DNA of 64,000 nucleotides from contig BRON01000008.1 in NCBI GenBank assembly GCA_024345305.1, forward strand, positions 124,001-188,000, given 5' to 3'. The DNA comes from Mrakia gelida. Lineage: Eukaryota > Basidiomycota > Tremellomycetes > Cystofilobasidiales > Mrakiaceae. Below are positions 38,356 to 54,497 of the stretch, piece after piece. A program made the position numbers and the translations under genes. The notes under the pieces were generated by a model. The model had not been told where the DNA came from, did not search any database, and was given only the letters and a program-made list of their open reading frames with translations. Each line of letters starts with the position of its first letter. The stretch's first letter is position 1.

Positions 38356-39455
38356 TCAGCTTTCAGACCTCGTCCTCAAATCATCCACGTCCCAAACCCT
38401 CTCCGACTCTCGACCCTCTTTCTCAAATACCCCCTCTCTCCCTTTGGATCTCTTCCATCCCTCCCTCCTCTTGCCCTTCTGCCTCGGAACCCGACTCAAA
38501 ATCATCTCCCTTTCCTCCTCCTCCACTTCGAACGAGCGTCTTTCCTTCGGCGTTTCCTCCGAACCCCCTGCGATCTCCAGTCGAAACTCCACGGGTGATT
38601 TTGATACAGATTCCGTTCGGACTGGAAGAGCTGAAGGAGCGCTGATCCAGGTGAAAGGCGTGTGGGTTGAGTTAGCGACGCGCCGAGAGGAGGATTGAAG
38701 AGGAGGGACCATGGCGGCCAGAGCGTTGTGGAGGCTGAGAGTGTCGGAAGATCCGATCGTGATGGTAGTTTCGGTTTGTTCGAGTGTCACTGTATCGACC
38801 TGCAAAAGGTACGCCGAAGAGTCAGACAAGGAAAAGCGAGGAGACGCGACGGGAAATCAACTAGATTGATTCACAGCTTCGGGAGTCTGCTTCTCTTCCA
38901 GATAGACCTCCTCCGACCCCTCCGCCTCTTCCGGAATATCTCCAAGCACCCACGAGAAAGTCAAAGAAGCTCGCCTCTGCCGTCTCGCTCCAGCCGTTTC
39001 CTTTTCCCTCCTCTCCTCCCTCTCTTCCTCGTCCGCCTCGACCTCCGACCTATCCGACGACGACCTCGATCCTTCCTCCGAGATTGACGAGGCTTGAGTT
39101 GAAAACGACGAATCCGAGTTACTTTGCTTCCTGGCGAGCTCGAGAGAAGAAGTGGGTTGGGTGAAAACCTGCTGGTCGATCGGGACGGGACGGGAGCCGA
39201 AAGAGAGATGGAGTCAGCCTCGACGCGTCGAGAGGAGTTTGAGACAGCATCAGCGAAAATCGAAGGAAGAAGAGCACTGACGGGATTTGAGCGGCCTAGT
39301 GATCGAGTCGCAAGGCTTTTAGTGAATTTCCAAGCCCCTTGAACGAGCTTGTTAAGGCGGGAGGGAGGAGAGGGAGAGGTGGGAGAGCCGGTGGGAGGAG
39401 TGGTGGCGACGGTGGCAAAAGTGAAGGAGGAGAGGCATTCCTTGGTGAAGAGCAT
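38356..39455 (-). CDS. Unrecognised Ser/Glu-rich protein
   Basis: Three exons. Exon 1 from ATG 39455 (MLFTKECLSSFTFATVATT) holds a Pro/Ser stretch, then KLVQGAWKFTKSLATRSLG. An intron with octamer GACGCGTC follows. Exon 2 begins VFTQPTSSLELARKQS and is Ser-rich, then strongly charged, with a conserved-looking block RRASLTFSWVLGDIPEEAEG. Exon 3 begins VDTVTLEQTETTITIGSSD, includes FTWISAPSALPV, and ends in a basic tail. The gene has a probable upstream leader intron (39690-39783) and a 3'-UTR intron starting 18 nt after the stop. No family recognised; the basic tail could be nuclear. Confidence 0.6.
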
Positions 39456-40401
39456 GGTGACGGGTAGAGTAGGTTGATGTTGGTCGTGAGTTGTGAGCTG
39501 AGTGGGAAGAAGTGAAGAGTTAAAGAGAGGATAGAAAGTGGGATAGAAGGCTGATTGGGAGCGACGCGGGAGGTGGAGTCGGTTCGTTTCGTCGGAAGAC
39601 GCGGAGATGGAGTTCGTAGGTGAGTGGGAGTGATGAGGAAGGTGTGTTAGAGAGATTGGAGAGTGTGGTTGAAGCTGACGAGGAAGTGGGAAAGTCAAGG
39701 CTGAAAAAGCAGCAAGGCGAAGGTGGACGGCCGTCAGAGTTTCGCCTCGTCAGTCTAGATTGAGAGAAAACAGAGGAACGAACCGATCCTCGCAGACGAG
39801 ATCTAGGAAAGAGTATGGATGAGAGTGGTAGTCTTGTCGGGGTGATGAGGGGTGGAAGAGAAAGAGGTCGACGTTAGGAGGAATGTGATTGAAGAGACCG
39901 GACGCGCGCGCAGAAGATCCGACGGGTCGATTTAGGTTCAACATCGAGTGACCGTTGGCGACAAAGCTTTTCCGGTAGATGATTATGACGGTCAGTAGTT
40001 ATTCCGACACGCTCCCGTCACATTTCTCACCCCCTACCTCCCCCTACGCGAGTCCTGGCTCTCAAACGAGCAAAAAGAGCAGACGGAGAGACGCCTCGAT
40101 CTTCATGCTCAACGAAGCAAGTGGAGTCTTGTTCCGTGTAGCGAGTAAGACCCTAAGCGCAGGGTCCGGGTCAGCTTTGGGACTACTTCGGGTCTTGAGG
40201 CTCTGCCCCGATGATGGAGCTTGAAAGAAAGGAGGATCGTCGACGCGTCTCCCGTCCGCTCATTCGCCTTCTTCCCAGTTCCCACTCCTCGCCTTTGATT
40301 CAAGAATGGATAGAAGATGATGCTAAAAAACGACGAAAACTAATGCTACTAAAGTACGGACAAGATGAAAACCCAAACCGACGCTCTCTCTCCCTCCCTC
40401 C
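39456..40401. other. Intergenic region with spliced leader of the minus-strand gene
   Basis: 946 bp. On the minus strand an exon-like segment (39944-39784) starting MLNLNRPVGSS runs to a GTTCGT donor with CTGAC and a CAG acceptor near 39690. Its frame ends before the main ATG, so it reads as an upstream ORF. Octamer GACGCGTC at 40242. The right end is the 3' region of SWR1. Confidence 0.35.
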
Positions 40402-43400
40402 TCAACCGAAGAACTCCCAATCCGTCTCGACCCACTTGACCATGTAGTCGTCGACCGATCCAATCTCCTCCTCCTCTTCCTCCTCTGGCTCCTGCTCCAC
40501 CACCTCCGCAACCATTCCTTCGACCTCCTCTCCCTCAGGTCCTCCCATCTCGACGTCTCCTCCCTCGACGACGGCTGGCGAGGGTTCGACGACGACGACC
40601 GATTCGGCTTCCACGACGACGGAAGGCGCTGCTGCAACCTCGATGAAGTCTTCCCTATCCACCTCGAGTTCCTCCATCGCTGCTGCTCCTGCGACTCGAT
40701 CGTCCTCGTCCTCAGCGAGAGCCATGTCCCTCTCCATCTGCCTCGCCGACTGAGGTCCCGCACTCGCGAGAGCGGCGTTGGTCGACTGAGATCCTCCTTC
40801 GACGGTTCCGAGGAGATCGTCTCCGAGCATGTCCCTCCAATCCATCTTCCCGAAGTAGTCCGTCGTGAACTCTCCCTCCTGGATGACGACGTTATCGAGC
40901 ATCCTCTTCTGGTTGGCCTTCTTGAGCATGTTCTCCTCGATGGTGTGTTCCGAGACGAATCGATAGATGTGAACCTCCCTCGTCTGTCCGATTCGATGAG
41001 CGCGATCCTGGCACTGCTTGTCGAGAGCGGGGTTCCAATCCGAGTCGAAGAAGAGGACGGTGTCGGCTCCGGTGAGGTTGATTCCTACTCCTCCTGAACG
41101 ACTCGACGCGATGAAGCAGAAGATTCGATCGTCCGTGTTGAACCTCTCGGTGATGATTTGACGATCCTCGATCTTGGTGGATCCGTCGAGTCGGAGGTAG
41201 CGATGACCGTGGTGGTTGAGGAAGATCTCGAGGATGTCGAGGACTTTGGTCATCTGAGTGAAGATGAGGACTCGATGTCCGCCTGCTTTCCGTTCTCGGA
41301 GGAGGTCGAAGAGCTTTTGAAGCTTTCCGCAATCGTACTGGAGGAGCGAGGCGTCGGGGAAGGCGATCTGGTGGGCGACGGCCGAGTGGTGAAGGGAGTC
41401 GAAGGAGGGATCCGAGAGAGCGGGGTGGGAGGGGTTGAGGGTGGGGAGGGCGTGACGAACGAGGTCTCCTGCGACGGCATTGGGAGGGATGACGGCGAAC
41501 TTGGTGATGAGCTCGGAGACCTCCTCGGCTCGTTGAACGTTGGACTTGACGAGAGCGTTGATTCCGTCGACCCTGCCGAAGTACCCTCGACGATCCTTCT
41601 CCGCGATGTCGAGAGGGACGAGGTGAGGCTGCTGTCCGAGTTCGCTGACGAGCGAGATGAGGTGATCTCCGTAGACGGGAGTCTGCTGGCATCGGAGTTG
41701 GTTGAGGTAGGCGATGTGCTTCCACCTCTCGACCTTCTCGACATGAAGCTGGTGCTCTCGGAACCGTTTCCATCCAGCAATCGTCCTCGTGTCCGTCGGT
41801 GGGTCTCGAGCTGACTGGCTGGTGATCTCCGAGACGAGTGGGAGGAGGTGGGATCCGTCGAGTCGGTTCCTAGCTCGAGAGGCGTGCTTCGACGAGGTCT
41901 CCTGGTTGGTGAAGGTGAGGTTGAGAACATCGAGGTCGAGCTTGTCCGAATCGTCCTCGGCGAGAAGCTTCCGTCGAACGAAGAGCTCCTTGATCTCGAA
42001 CTCAGCGGCAACCGACTTGGGCATGGCGAACGATGTGACGATGGGTCGAACCTCGAAGAGATCGGGGTGGTTGCAGACCTTCCTGAGTTGCATGAGACAG
42101 TTGGCGATGGAGAGGAAGTTTCCGGACGTGAGAGTTTCCCGAGTTTGCGACCTCGACATGAACTCGTCGTAGAGGAACCGTTGACGTTTGGCGAGTCGAC
42201 AGTAGACGACGTGTTCGAACTTCCCTGGAAGCTGCTTCTCGACGTCGGCCTTGAGTCGTCGAAGGAGGTAGGGACGAAGGAGAGTGTGAAGTCGTGTGAT
42301 GGTGGCCTTGGCTTCGTCGCTCATCTGTCCTCCGCTCTCGATGGCCTTGTCCATGGGATCTGAAGGGGAGGAAGAGAGAGTAAGTCAGCTGGGATTTGGA
42401 GAGACGAAAAGAGCTGAAGCGAGGGACGAAAGGACTCACTCGAGAACCACTCCGAGAACTCCTTGTGATTCGCGAAACCCGTCCCCTCAGCCTGCATTCC
42501 AGCCGGCATCAAGAAGTAGAGCAGCGACCACAGCTCCATCTGGAGGCGAGGAAGTCGTGAAAGGCGAGAGAATCAGCATCGTCTCCTCAAAGGGAAGTCG
42601 GGAAGGAGAGCGAAACGCGAACGACTCACGAGGTTGTTCTGCAACGGCGTTCCCGTCAACAACAGTCTCCTCTGAGCGTTGAACCCAAGCAGCGTCTGCC
42701 ACCTCTGAGACCTGAAGTTCTTGACGTTGTGAGCCTCGTCGAGGATGAGGTAGTGCCACGGTTTCCTCCTGAAGATGTGTTGATCGGCGAGGACGAGTTG
42801 GTACGAGGTGATGCAGACGTTGAACGCGTTCTCGGTGTTCCATCCTCGACGCTTCTCCTTTCGGTCTCGTTGGTTCCCGTAGTAGGTCATGACTTTGAAA
42901 CCGGGGAAGAACTGAGAGAGAAGGAAGAGGAGGAAGGAGAAGGGCGTCAATTGTAAGAGAGAGACGAACGAGTCGCGTCGAGGGTCGAGATGAGTTTCGA
43001 GAGCTCACCTTCTTGAACTCCATCTCCCAATTGAGGATGACCGAGGTAGGTACGACAATAAGATGTGGTCCCCACATTCCCTTCTCGCAAGCGAGGTACG
43101 AGAGAAGTGAGATCGTCTGGATCGTCTTCCTGTCAACGCGAAACACAAACCGAACGAAAGCAGAGTCAGCAACCATCTTCTTCCTTCGTCGCCGTCCTGC
43201 TCAACGCCAAAATGATCTCACCCTAGACCCATCTCGTCAGCGAGGATACCGTTCGTCTCGTTGTTGTAAAGACTGGCGAGCCACTCGAGACCAGCCTGCT
43301 GGTAAAGACGAAGGTTTCCACGGAAGAGGAAAGGAGTTCGGATCTTGGGAGGAGCTCCTTCTGGGTGATCTGGATCTTCCTCGTCGTCGACCAACGCGTT

Positions 43401-46400
43401 CGAGCGAGTGACTTCCATTCCCTCCTTATCCGAGTCGGATTCCTCCTCGCTCGAGTCCGATCCTCTCGACGAAGCCTGCTCGTCGTCGACGTCCATCTGA
43501 TCCGATCCGGCTTGGTCTTCGACGTCCTCGGTGGTTGGTTCGAGCTCCTGGATGGATGCGGGTTCGGGGGAGAAGGGTTCGACGGCTGCAGGTGATGCTG
43601 GTGTGGCCTCGTCCTCCTCCTCGGCCTCGATCTCGACCACTACGTCCTCTTCCTCGCCTGAAAGCTTTCCTTCCTCTCCCTCCTCCTCGTCCTCCTCGTC
43701 TTCGTCCTCCTCCGATCCCGACTCGTCGTCGCTATCGGCCGCTTCTCCATCACCCTCGCCAGAAGCTCCGTATCCGTATCTCGCCATGAGCTCCTCGATC
43801 GGTAGGTCGGCGTCGTTGAGTAATCCTTCGTCCTCGCTGTCGTCTTCAGGTTCCTCGTCCTCGGCTGCCTCCATCTCGAGCTCGAGAAGGTGATCCTCCT
43901 CGGCGGTCACTTCGATGGTGGTAGGGTTGAATTCGACGTCGACGTCCTTGTCTTCGCGAGAGGATTCTTCGATATCGAGAGGTGTCGAAGGTGAGGGTGC
44001 TGCTGCTTCCGAGGAGTGCGAGTTGGACTTGCCGACGAAGGGAGACGAGGAAGTTCGAGATCGAGAGTGGCCGTTGACTTGAGGTTCTGTGGAACAAGCG
44101 AGAACGACATGGGAAGATCAGTCCGAGTCTCAGTCGCGTCGAAGAACGAACGAGGGAAACTCACCTTCGTCTTCGTCCTCCTCGTCCGCTTCCTCATCAC
44201 TCGACCCAGCTTCCTTCTCCTCCTCGCTCCCTTCTTCCTCCTGCTCTTCATCACTCCCACTAGCACTCCCGCTCCGACTCCCACTATCCGCACTCTGCCC
44301 ATCCACCGAGTTGCCCTCGTTCTTCTCGCCCTCCCTCTCCAACCCAACTCCCACGAGATCCTCCCTCCGTCGATCCAACAACCCACCACTCCTCTCCAGC
44401 ATCGCATCGAGATGCTCTTTTCCCAACCTCTCCCTCTCCTTCTGCTGCTCCTCCTTCAGCTTGCCTCGAACAGCCTGTCGGACCGAATCAAAAACGAAGA
44501 CAAAGCCCGAACGCGAGTCAGTTTCATCCTTCGTTCTCCCCTCCTCAAACCCACGCGACTTTCTCGAGACAACAATGGAAAGGAGACTCACGTTAACAGC
44601 CAACCTCCACTTCCCTCTAATCATCTTCCCCAGTGCCCTAGCCCCATTCTTCCTAGCCCTCTCCTCATCCTTCCTCTCCCTCTCCTCCCTCCCGCCCTCC
44701 CTCTCCCAGTACCCAACAATCAGCTTCCCGACCTTCTTCGCACCCGCCACCCTCGCCTTCCCCTCCCCAATCACCCCCCTATGCACGAACGGCAGATGCT
44801 CCAAGAGAGCCTCATGCCTCGACAGCTCCGTCTTCCTCTCCCCTGGAGGAGCTCGTCTCCCTCCTCCCATCGTGTTCGCGACCGACCCGAGTCGTCCAAG
44901 AGCTTGGAGGGAGGCGATCTTGTTCTGCAAGACGGCCTCCTTGCGAGCCTGTTTTTCGAGGAAGGTAGGCGTTCCCTGGGGGTGGGTGGTCACGATGGGG
45001 AGGTCGTCGGCTGTGAGGAAGGTGATGGAGGAGAGGTACCTCGTAAGGGAGAAGTTGTGGTTCGGTTTGGAAGGGATGTGGTCGATGTGGGTGTAGGAAG
45101 GAGGGTCGAACGCGAGGTATTTGAGCTTCTTGGGTGGAGGAGGAGGAGGACCGTCGTCGTCTGGATCGTAGGCGAGGGAGGAGGAGGGTCGTTTTCTGGA
45201 TTTGGAGGAGGAGGACGTGGGGAAGGGAGGAGGAGGGAGCATGGTTCCGGGTGTAGGGACGATGTCGTGGCCGAGAGGGTACGAGTTCATGAGAGATTTT
45301 CTTGACCCCTTCTTCGACTTGGTGGAGGACGGGGAGGGGAGATCGCCGACCTCGTCGTAAGGGAAGGAGGCCCAGGAGGCTCGAGCCTTGCCTTTGCCTT
45401 TGTCGAGAGGGACGACGAGAGCTTCCTTTCGTTCGGAGATCTGGCGTCGAGTTGTTCGGAGGGGTTTGGAGGATCCTCCAGGAGATTCGGTACCGGAAGC
45501 TGCTGAAGCGGCGGCGAGGTTGGAGAGTAGGTTGTAGGGTTCCGCCCACTGAGAGATGGAGCGAAGACGCGTCGAGGGAGAGGAGATGGGTCAGCTTCGA
45601 GCGAGCGTCAGAGTCGTACGAGAGAGGGAAGAAAGTGAACGAACCTGGAGGAAGACGGCAGACGAGTCCTGTTTCGCGATCTAGAGATGAGAAGAAGAGG
45701 GTGGAGCGTGAGTCTATGGGAGACGGCGAGGGAAAGAAAGCAAAAAGGAAGCGAGCTCACCGATGGATCGAAGCTGACCATGTCCACGAACTTCTCCATG
45801 TGGAAGGCTTGACGGACCTGACAAGCGACAAAAAAAGGTATACGTTAGCCTCTCCAGCTTACCAGCTACCCGATTCTGTACTCAGATCTCCAGAAAAAGA
45901 ACCGAAAAACTCACCAGATCGTCGTGTCTCGACATGACCCTCGTAATCTCCTCCTGCTTCCTCGCCACGAGCTTCCTCTTCTGCATCAGGGTCAAGGTCA
46001 CTTCCGAGGGAGCTTCGGGCTCTGGTTCAGGTTCCGGCTTGGACATTCCTCGTGCTGCTCGACGATGCAACTCGGCTGCCGTTGAGACGGAGGAGGCCGT
46101 TCGCGATGGACGAGAGGAGGAGGCGGTGGGAGGAGGTGGAGGAGCGAGCGAGCTCGTCGATGCTACGGGTTGCTCAGGTTCAGGGAGGGTCGAGGATGAA
46201 GCGTCGACGGGGGGTTGAGAGGATGAGGTTGATGCTGATCCATCGAAGGGAGAGTTGAGAGGTGGTGGTGGTTGAGCTGATGAGGATGGGAGGGATGAAG
46301 GACCGACGGGAGGAGGAGGGATTGGAAGATGGGGGTTGAAAGTTCCCTCGACGGTTCCGACGTCCATTTTATCGAGATTTTCGAGCGCGGAGGGGTCAGA

Positions 46401-46787
46401 AGATGGGTTGAGAGGTGCTGAAAAGGGGTTTGGTTGCTCTGAGGATGATGGGTGAGAGTTGAAGGATGACTGTTGAACGTTTGATGTGGACGTGTCCTCG
46501 TTTTCTCTTGAGCTCGGTCCTGACTCCCTCCCTTCCATCGCCTGACTCCCTCGCCCTATGGAATCCATCGACTCGTCTCCCAGTCCAGCTCCTCCGTGAA
46601 GAGCATCCTCCATCGATACGTCCGTGTTGGTCGACGAGGAGGGATCCAGGAGGTCGCGAAGGAAGGACGAAGGAGGAGGGAGGAAGGGAGTCGAAGAGGA
46701 GGAGGAGGGGAAAGAAGGATCGTCCTCGAGAGGGAAGGAGAGATCCAAATTTGAATCCGAGTTCAGGAGGTTGGACTCGCCGTCCAT
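40402..46787 (-). CDS. SWR1: SWR1 chromatin-remodelling ATPase
   Basis: Snf2-family ATPase of the SWR complex, which exchanges H2A for H2A.Z. About ten exons. The N-terminus (ATG 46787, [15 protein letters not shown]) is Ser/Pro/Asp-rich and disordered. An HSA-type helix follows ([35 protein letters not shown]), then long acidic tracts. ATPase lobe 1 has [29 protein letters not shown] (split by an intron), DEAHNVKN and [11 protein letters not shown]. An INO80/SWR1-class insertion of roughly 250 residues precedes lobe 2: [50 protein letters not shown] and [11 protein letters not shown]. The C-terminus is acidic and ends DWEFFG. An open frame upstream to 46937 begins with TTG, not ATG. Confidence 0.93.
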
Positions 46788-47166
46788 GGCTTGATCAGGG
46801 AAGCAAGGAGGAGGTGAAAATTTGTCGAGAAGCGAAAGGGAAGGGGAGGAGGGAGTGTCGAAGTTGGGAGTCGATCGAGCTCTTCTCTTTTCCTCTCCCT
46901 TTGGTTTCGACGAGCTCACGCTTTTTCCTTCGGCCAACCTTCCATCTCCCTCAATTCAACCAACTTCGATATCTTCGGAAAGAGGACAGGTACATAGACT
47001 TAGAGCTCGAGACAAGATACCAGTGAGTCTTCGTGATCGTTCTCTAGCCAGGGAAAAGAAGGGGGAACGAGCGAGGGAGAGAAGAGAGCGAGCTGACCTC
47101 GATTCGCTCCTTCCAGCTTGCCTTTCTCTTTCAACCTCCTTCGCCGCCTCCTATCCTTATCCTAGC
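46788..47166. promoter_or_regulatory. Divergent promoter region, SWR1 / PPR gene
   Basis: 379 bp. On the plus strand GTGAGT near 47023, GAGCTGACC near 47091 and AG near 47117 suggest an intron in the PPR gene's leader. Confidence 0.4.
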
Positions 47167-49906
47167 ATGGCCTCTCGTCGCATAGGATTGAAGGCATCTT
47201 CCTCCTTGAAGCTCGCTCGGTTCGCTTCGACCTCAGCCGTTCGATCTTCCCCTCCATCGGCTTCGTCTTCCTCCTCAACTCCTCCTCCTCCTCCTCCTTT
47301 GGCTTCCCACTCTTCAACTCCCTCTCGTTCGAAACGATCGCCACCACCACCACCACCTTCCCATGGAATATCCACTCAGCTCAAGGGTCCTCCACCAAAC
47401 AGCAGCAATCGGCCACCTCCTTTGGATCTACGGTCAGACGCTCAACGAGCAGCCGGACTCGCAACTCAGGAATCCATCGACAGTGAGCTCGTCCTCGTCC
47501 TTCGCTCCTTGTTTTCTCGACTCGAAAACTGACTCCGAGGTCTACATACACCCTCCCCCGTCCTTCAGACTTCAACAACCGACTCGCTCGAATCATCCTC
47601 ACTCCACCACCTTCACCGACCCCTCACTCCAACCCGAACGAACCTCCTCCTCCGCCTCCTCCCTCCCCTCTCACCTCAGCCCTCCTCATCTGCCACGAGA
47701 TGGTCCAGTTCAACATCCCTCCAACTCCCTTAACCTACTCCCTCCTCATCCAAATATGCCTTCTCACCCAGTCCGATCGAGCGCTCTCCTTCGACCCTAA
47801 CGATCAAGAGCAAGACCAAGAGTGGAACGTCCTCTCGGAAGAAGTCCAGCTCGAACGACAGTACATCGCCGAGATGTCCTGGTTGGAGAAGAGGAGGAGG
47901 CTACTCTGGCAAGGACCTGATCCGACGGGGATGAACAAGCCGGTCAGGGGAGCTTGGTTCGGGAGTGCAGAGTTCGAGATTGGGTGGGGGTTTTACAAGG
48001 ATGCGGAGGCGAGAGGGATCAAGGTCCCTAGAGAGGGTCTGGATGCTTTGATGAAGGTTAGTACTCGACTTTAATTTCGTTTAAACCCTCTGGTGAGTCT
48101 ACCGAGCCTGACGCTACTTCGTTCGCCCTCGCAGATGTCCCACATCCACCCATCGCTCACAAGTCGCGTCACACCTCTCCTCTCGGAACCCTCGACGAAC
48201 CCCACCTCCCACACCCTCGAACTCGCTCTTCTCCCTTACATCTCCATTCCTCGACACTCCTCTTCACCAACAGACGCTCTCGCCGACGTGGATCGAATCC
48301 TATCCATCTACGCGGACGCGAGAGCCGAAGGAGTCTTCCCTTCGAAGGAGGCTGTCAGTCAGATCATCCTTCGTCTCGTCGCCGTCGGATGGAGCAACGC
48401 AGCAGTGGATATGGCAGCCGACTACGAGGAGAACGTCAAGGATGCGAGTCACTTGCTCTCGCCGGAGACGTGGGGGAACTTGATGCGAGCGATCGCGAGG
48501 AAGGGAAAGGTGAGTCTCGTTTCGTTTTCGCGTCGTCGCTTCTCCCTCCTCGTCTTTTCCTCTTCTCCTTTTTCTCTTTCGAGCCCATTGTTAATCACAT
48601 TTTTTTCGTCGCCGCCCAGACCTCCTCCCTCCTCGCCGCCTGGGAACTCTCCGTCAACTCAGGTCGTCTCTCCCCCGACGTCGGTCTCATCCAAGACTGT
48701 CTCCTCCTCTTCGGCAAAGCAGGTCTCCCCGAAATCGCCATCCAACTCTTCACCCTCCTCCAATCCAAAGGCATCCCCATGGCCGAACACCACTACGCTG
48801 CCATCCTCCAAGCTTGGGTCAAGACGGACGAGCTCGAGAACGCGTTCTGGACACTCGCCCTCATGAGGCAGGACGGAGTCACCCCGAATCCGCATACGGC
48901 GACGCCGCTGTTGAGTTTGATACTTGGGATGGATAGGGCTCCTTCGACGGTGGGGGAGGTGGAGGAGGCGGTGGAGAGGGTGGATCGAGCTTGGTTTACG
49001 TTGGTTGAGAGTAAGGAGAAGAGGGGGGTGGTGGACATCACGGCGGCGAATGTGATTCTGCTGGCTTGTTTGAGTTGTGCGGACTTCGTGAGGACGGCGG
49101 AGACTTTCAATGGTGAGTTTGTTCGCCTTCTGCTCCGCTTCGTTTTCGGCGTTCGTCGAAGAACGAAAGGAGATTGCTGACTCGACGCGTCCTTTGTCAC
49201 TCTTCCTCCCGTCCGTCTCCGCTTCCTTCCCTCCCTCTAACCTCATCACTTCACGTCGTCGCTTTATTCAGAATTCGCATCCCTCGACCTGACTCCCGAC
49301 CTCGAATCCTACCACCACCTCCTCGACGCCTGTCTCATCCGTCCAACCGAAACCTACCCTCTCTTCCTCAAGATCCAATCCCTCCTCCTCTCCAACAAAA
49401 TCACCTTCACCAACCAAACCTACGAACGTTTTATTGCCTACCTCTGCGAGCAACCCCCCCTCTCACCCCTCACAGCCGACGAACTCTCCCTCCGAACTCC
49501 CTCCTCCCCACCCCTCCGGCCCTCCGCTCCCGAACTGCTCGAACGAGCCCTCGCACTCCTCGAGGAGCTCAAGGCTCGACCGAATTGGGGGAAAGGGTGG
49601 GGTGCAGGCCCAACGAGGAGGACGTATGAGGTGCTGGTGATGAGGTTGGCGAGGAGTCAGGATTCGAGGACGGGTGAGATGATGAAGGAGATGAGGGAGA
49701 TGGGGTACACGGTTGGGAAGTTTTTGGAGACGTATGTGTGGGACAGGGGGGGTGCGACGACGATGATGCTGAACGCGGAGAAGGAGGGAGTGAAGGATTT
49801 CTCGCCGATGTTTGGGGGGAGGCGATTCGTGGAGGAGGAGAGGAGGGATGGGCCGAGTGCGGAGGATTTGGGGATTGGCAAGGCTCATTTGCCTGATAGG
49901 GGTTGA
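47167..49906 (+). CDS. Mitochondrial PPR-type protein
   Basis: ATG 47167 (MASRRIGLKASSSLKLARFASTS) begins a basic, acid-free mitochondrial presequence. A Ser/Pro-rich linker follows (three polyproline runs), then helical pairs. About five exons, split at 47481, 48056, 48509 and 49112. PPR-like helices include TPLTYSLLIQICLLTQ, SKEAVSQIILRLVAVGWSNAA, DVGLIQDCLLLFGKAGLPEIA, AEHHYAAILQAWVKTDELENA and TRRTYEVLVMRLARS. The spacing and register resemble fungal PPR proteins that bind mitochondrial RNAs. The specific target cannot be deduced. It ends HLPDRG at TGA 49904. Confidence 0.75.
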
Positions 49907-50378
49907 GAACGTCGAGGATATCTATCTGTGCAATGCATCCTTCACATCTTCTTTGGAGTAGAGAGAGAGCTTCGCGATGAGGAAGAGCTAGAGTCGATTC
50001 GACGACCGTTCGAAAGACGCGACGAGTCGTCGATTCTCGCCAGACAGCTTTCGTGCGAGAAGAATCGAGCTCTCTTTCTGAATGCTTCCACACGCGACCT
50101 CGATGAAGGGAGTCGTTCGTCGAGCAGCAGCACATGCATCTAAAAAGGACCCCAGTTGAAACTTCTACCCAAGCAGTCCCTCGAGGGAAGGACCGCGATT
50201 CTAATCTAACGAAGAAACGGGGGGCCGATGAAACAAAGCGAGGCAGGGAGGTTGATCTAGGGGAAGGAGGCGGGCCAGCAAGCAAGAACAGGGAAGTGAA
50301 CAGTAATCGAGAAACCCGAGAAAGAAAGAGAGAAATCGTAAAAGTCGTGAAGAGAAGATCGCGTCGTCTCGTTCTCGT
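49907..50378. other. Convergent 3' intergenic region
   Basis: 472 bp between PPR and alpha-amylase gene ends, with no recognisable gene. Confidence 0.45.
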
Positions 50379-53405
<3,027 letters not shown>

Positions 53406-53894
53406 GGGTGTGAGCTGGTCGTTCGAAGAGAACAAGAGGCGGGAGAGAAGACAGGATGGGATCCCTCCGCGATAGCGAGAGGGGGAAGGGAGGGAGGGAG
53501 GAGTGACGAGTGGAATGACGAGCGAGACTTACAGGGGTAGGGTTGAGATGAAGCGGAGAAGGTAGGGTGGAAGAAGAACGAGATGGGAGAAAGAGATTGA
53601 AGTGGTTGAAGGTCAGAGAGAAAGGGAGGGAGGCAGGTGAAAAGGATCAGCCCAAGGTGTTTGGGTTTCGGATCGCCCCCTGCAGCCCTCGATCATCTTC
53701 GACCCCTCGTCATTGACGACGAAAAACTGCTTCCTGCTCAAAGAAGCCTGGGCCCTCTTGCCCGAGAAGTGAAAGTTGATGCGAAGGGGGTTCATGATGA
53801 TACGAGAGAAAGTGCTACAAGAACGATGCTGGCTACAGAGAAGGGAAGATGCGACGCGACGACGAGAAGAGACGAGGGACTCGGAATGGCAGAT
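53406..53894. promoter_or_regulatory. Amylase promoter and 3' end of the small gene
   Basis: 489 bp upstream of the amylase gene, with a purine-rich + strand; both neighbours are on the minus strand. No gene seen. Confidence 0.4.
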
Positions 53895-54497
53895 CTATGC
53901 CTTGCCCTTTCGCTCGAGCTCAGCCTGCTCCTCGAGGAAGATTTGCTCGTCGATCTTGGCTCCCCTCGAAGGCTCGTTTCCGTGGGCCTTAGCGGCGGCG
54001 GTACTGCAGGAGTGAGAGGAAAGGAGGGAGGGAGGTCAGCTTCGTCCCTCGAGAAGGGAGGCGAGAAGAGATGGTCTGAACTCACGGCAAAGGAGCAGGC
54101 TCGGCCTCCTTCCTCTTCTCCTCAGCCTCAGCGGCCTCAGCAGCAGCGAGGACGTTCTTGGTGGATCGCTGGTCGGTCTGGGAAAGAAGAAGAGAGAAGG
54201 GGAGGAAGTCAGCGAGGGCGAGCGATGGGGAGGAAGAAGGCAAGAGACGAAGCTCACCTTGTCGAGAAGATCGTGAGCTCCCTCGGTTCCCTCCTCGAAT
54301 CGAGGAGCCTGGTGCTCGGTAGATCCGGACTGGGCGTGGGAGTCAACCTCAGCGGATCCAGTTCCGTGGGAGGTGGTGGCAGCGGCAGGGTTCGACCTGA
54401 AGGAAGAGAAGAAGACGGCGGGAGGAAGAGGGAGGGAGCTGGTCAGCGATGGAGCTCAAGAAACTCTGTGGGAGGCGAGGGGGAGGAGGACGAACAT
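53895..54497 (-). CDS. Small hydrophilic protein; start codon split AT|G by an intron
   Basis: The frame SNPAAATTSHGTG... to ...AELERKGKA has no ATG of its own. The sequence upstream ends ACT-AT followed by a GTTCGT donor (54495), with GCTGAC and a TTCAG ac­ceptor (54397), restoring ATG TCG AAC. Three more exons join in phase, giving about 110 residues and ending TAG 53895-53897. The protein is Ala/Glu-rich with a central helix (VLAAAEAAEAEEKRKEAEP) and a second helical end (DEQIFLEEQAELERKG). No membrane segment or known family is seen. Splice signals here are stronger than for the similar case at 11875. Confidence 0.65.

Noticed and set aside
44016..45305. 429-residue plus-strand frame over SWR1
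   Set aside because: Antisense shadow of the HSA and acidic part of SWR1; no domain.
46788..46937. Upstream extension of SWR1 starting MAEGKSV
   Set aside because: The first codon is TTG, not ATG; the first ATG in frame is at 46787.
53406..53435. Ten-residue extension of the amylase
   Set aside because: Begins with TTG; no ATG in frame.
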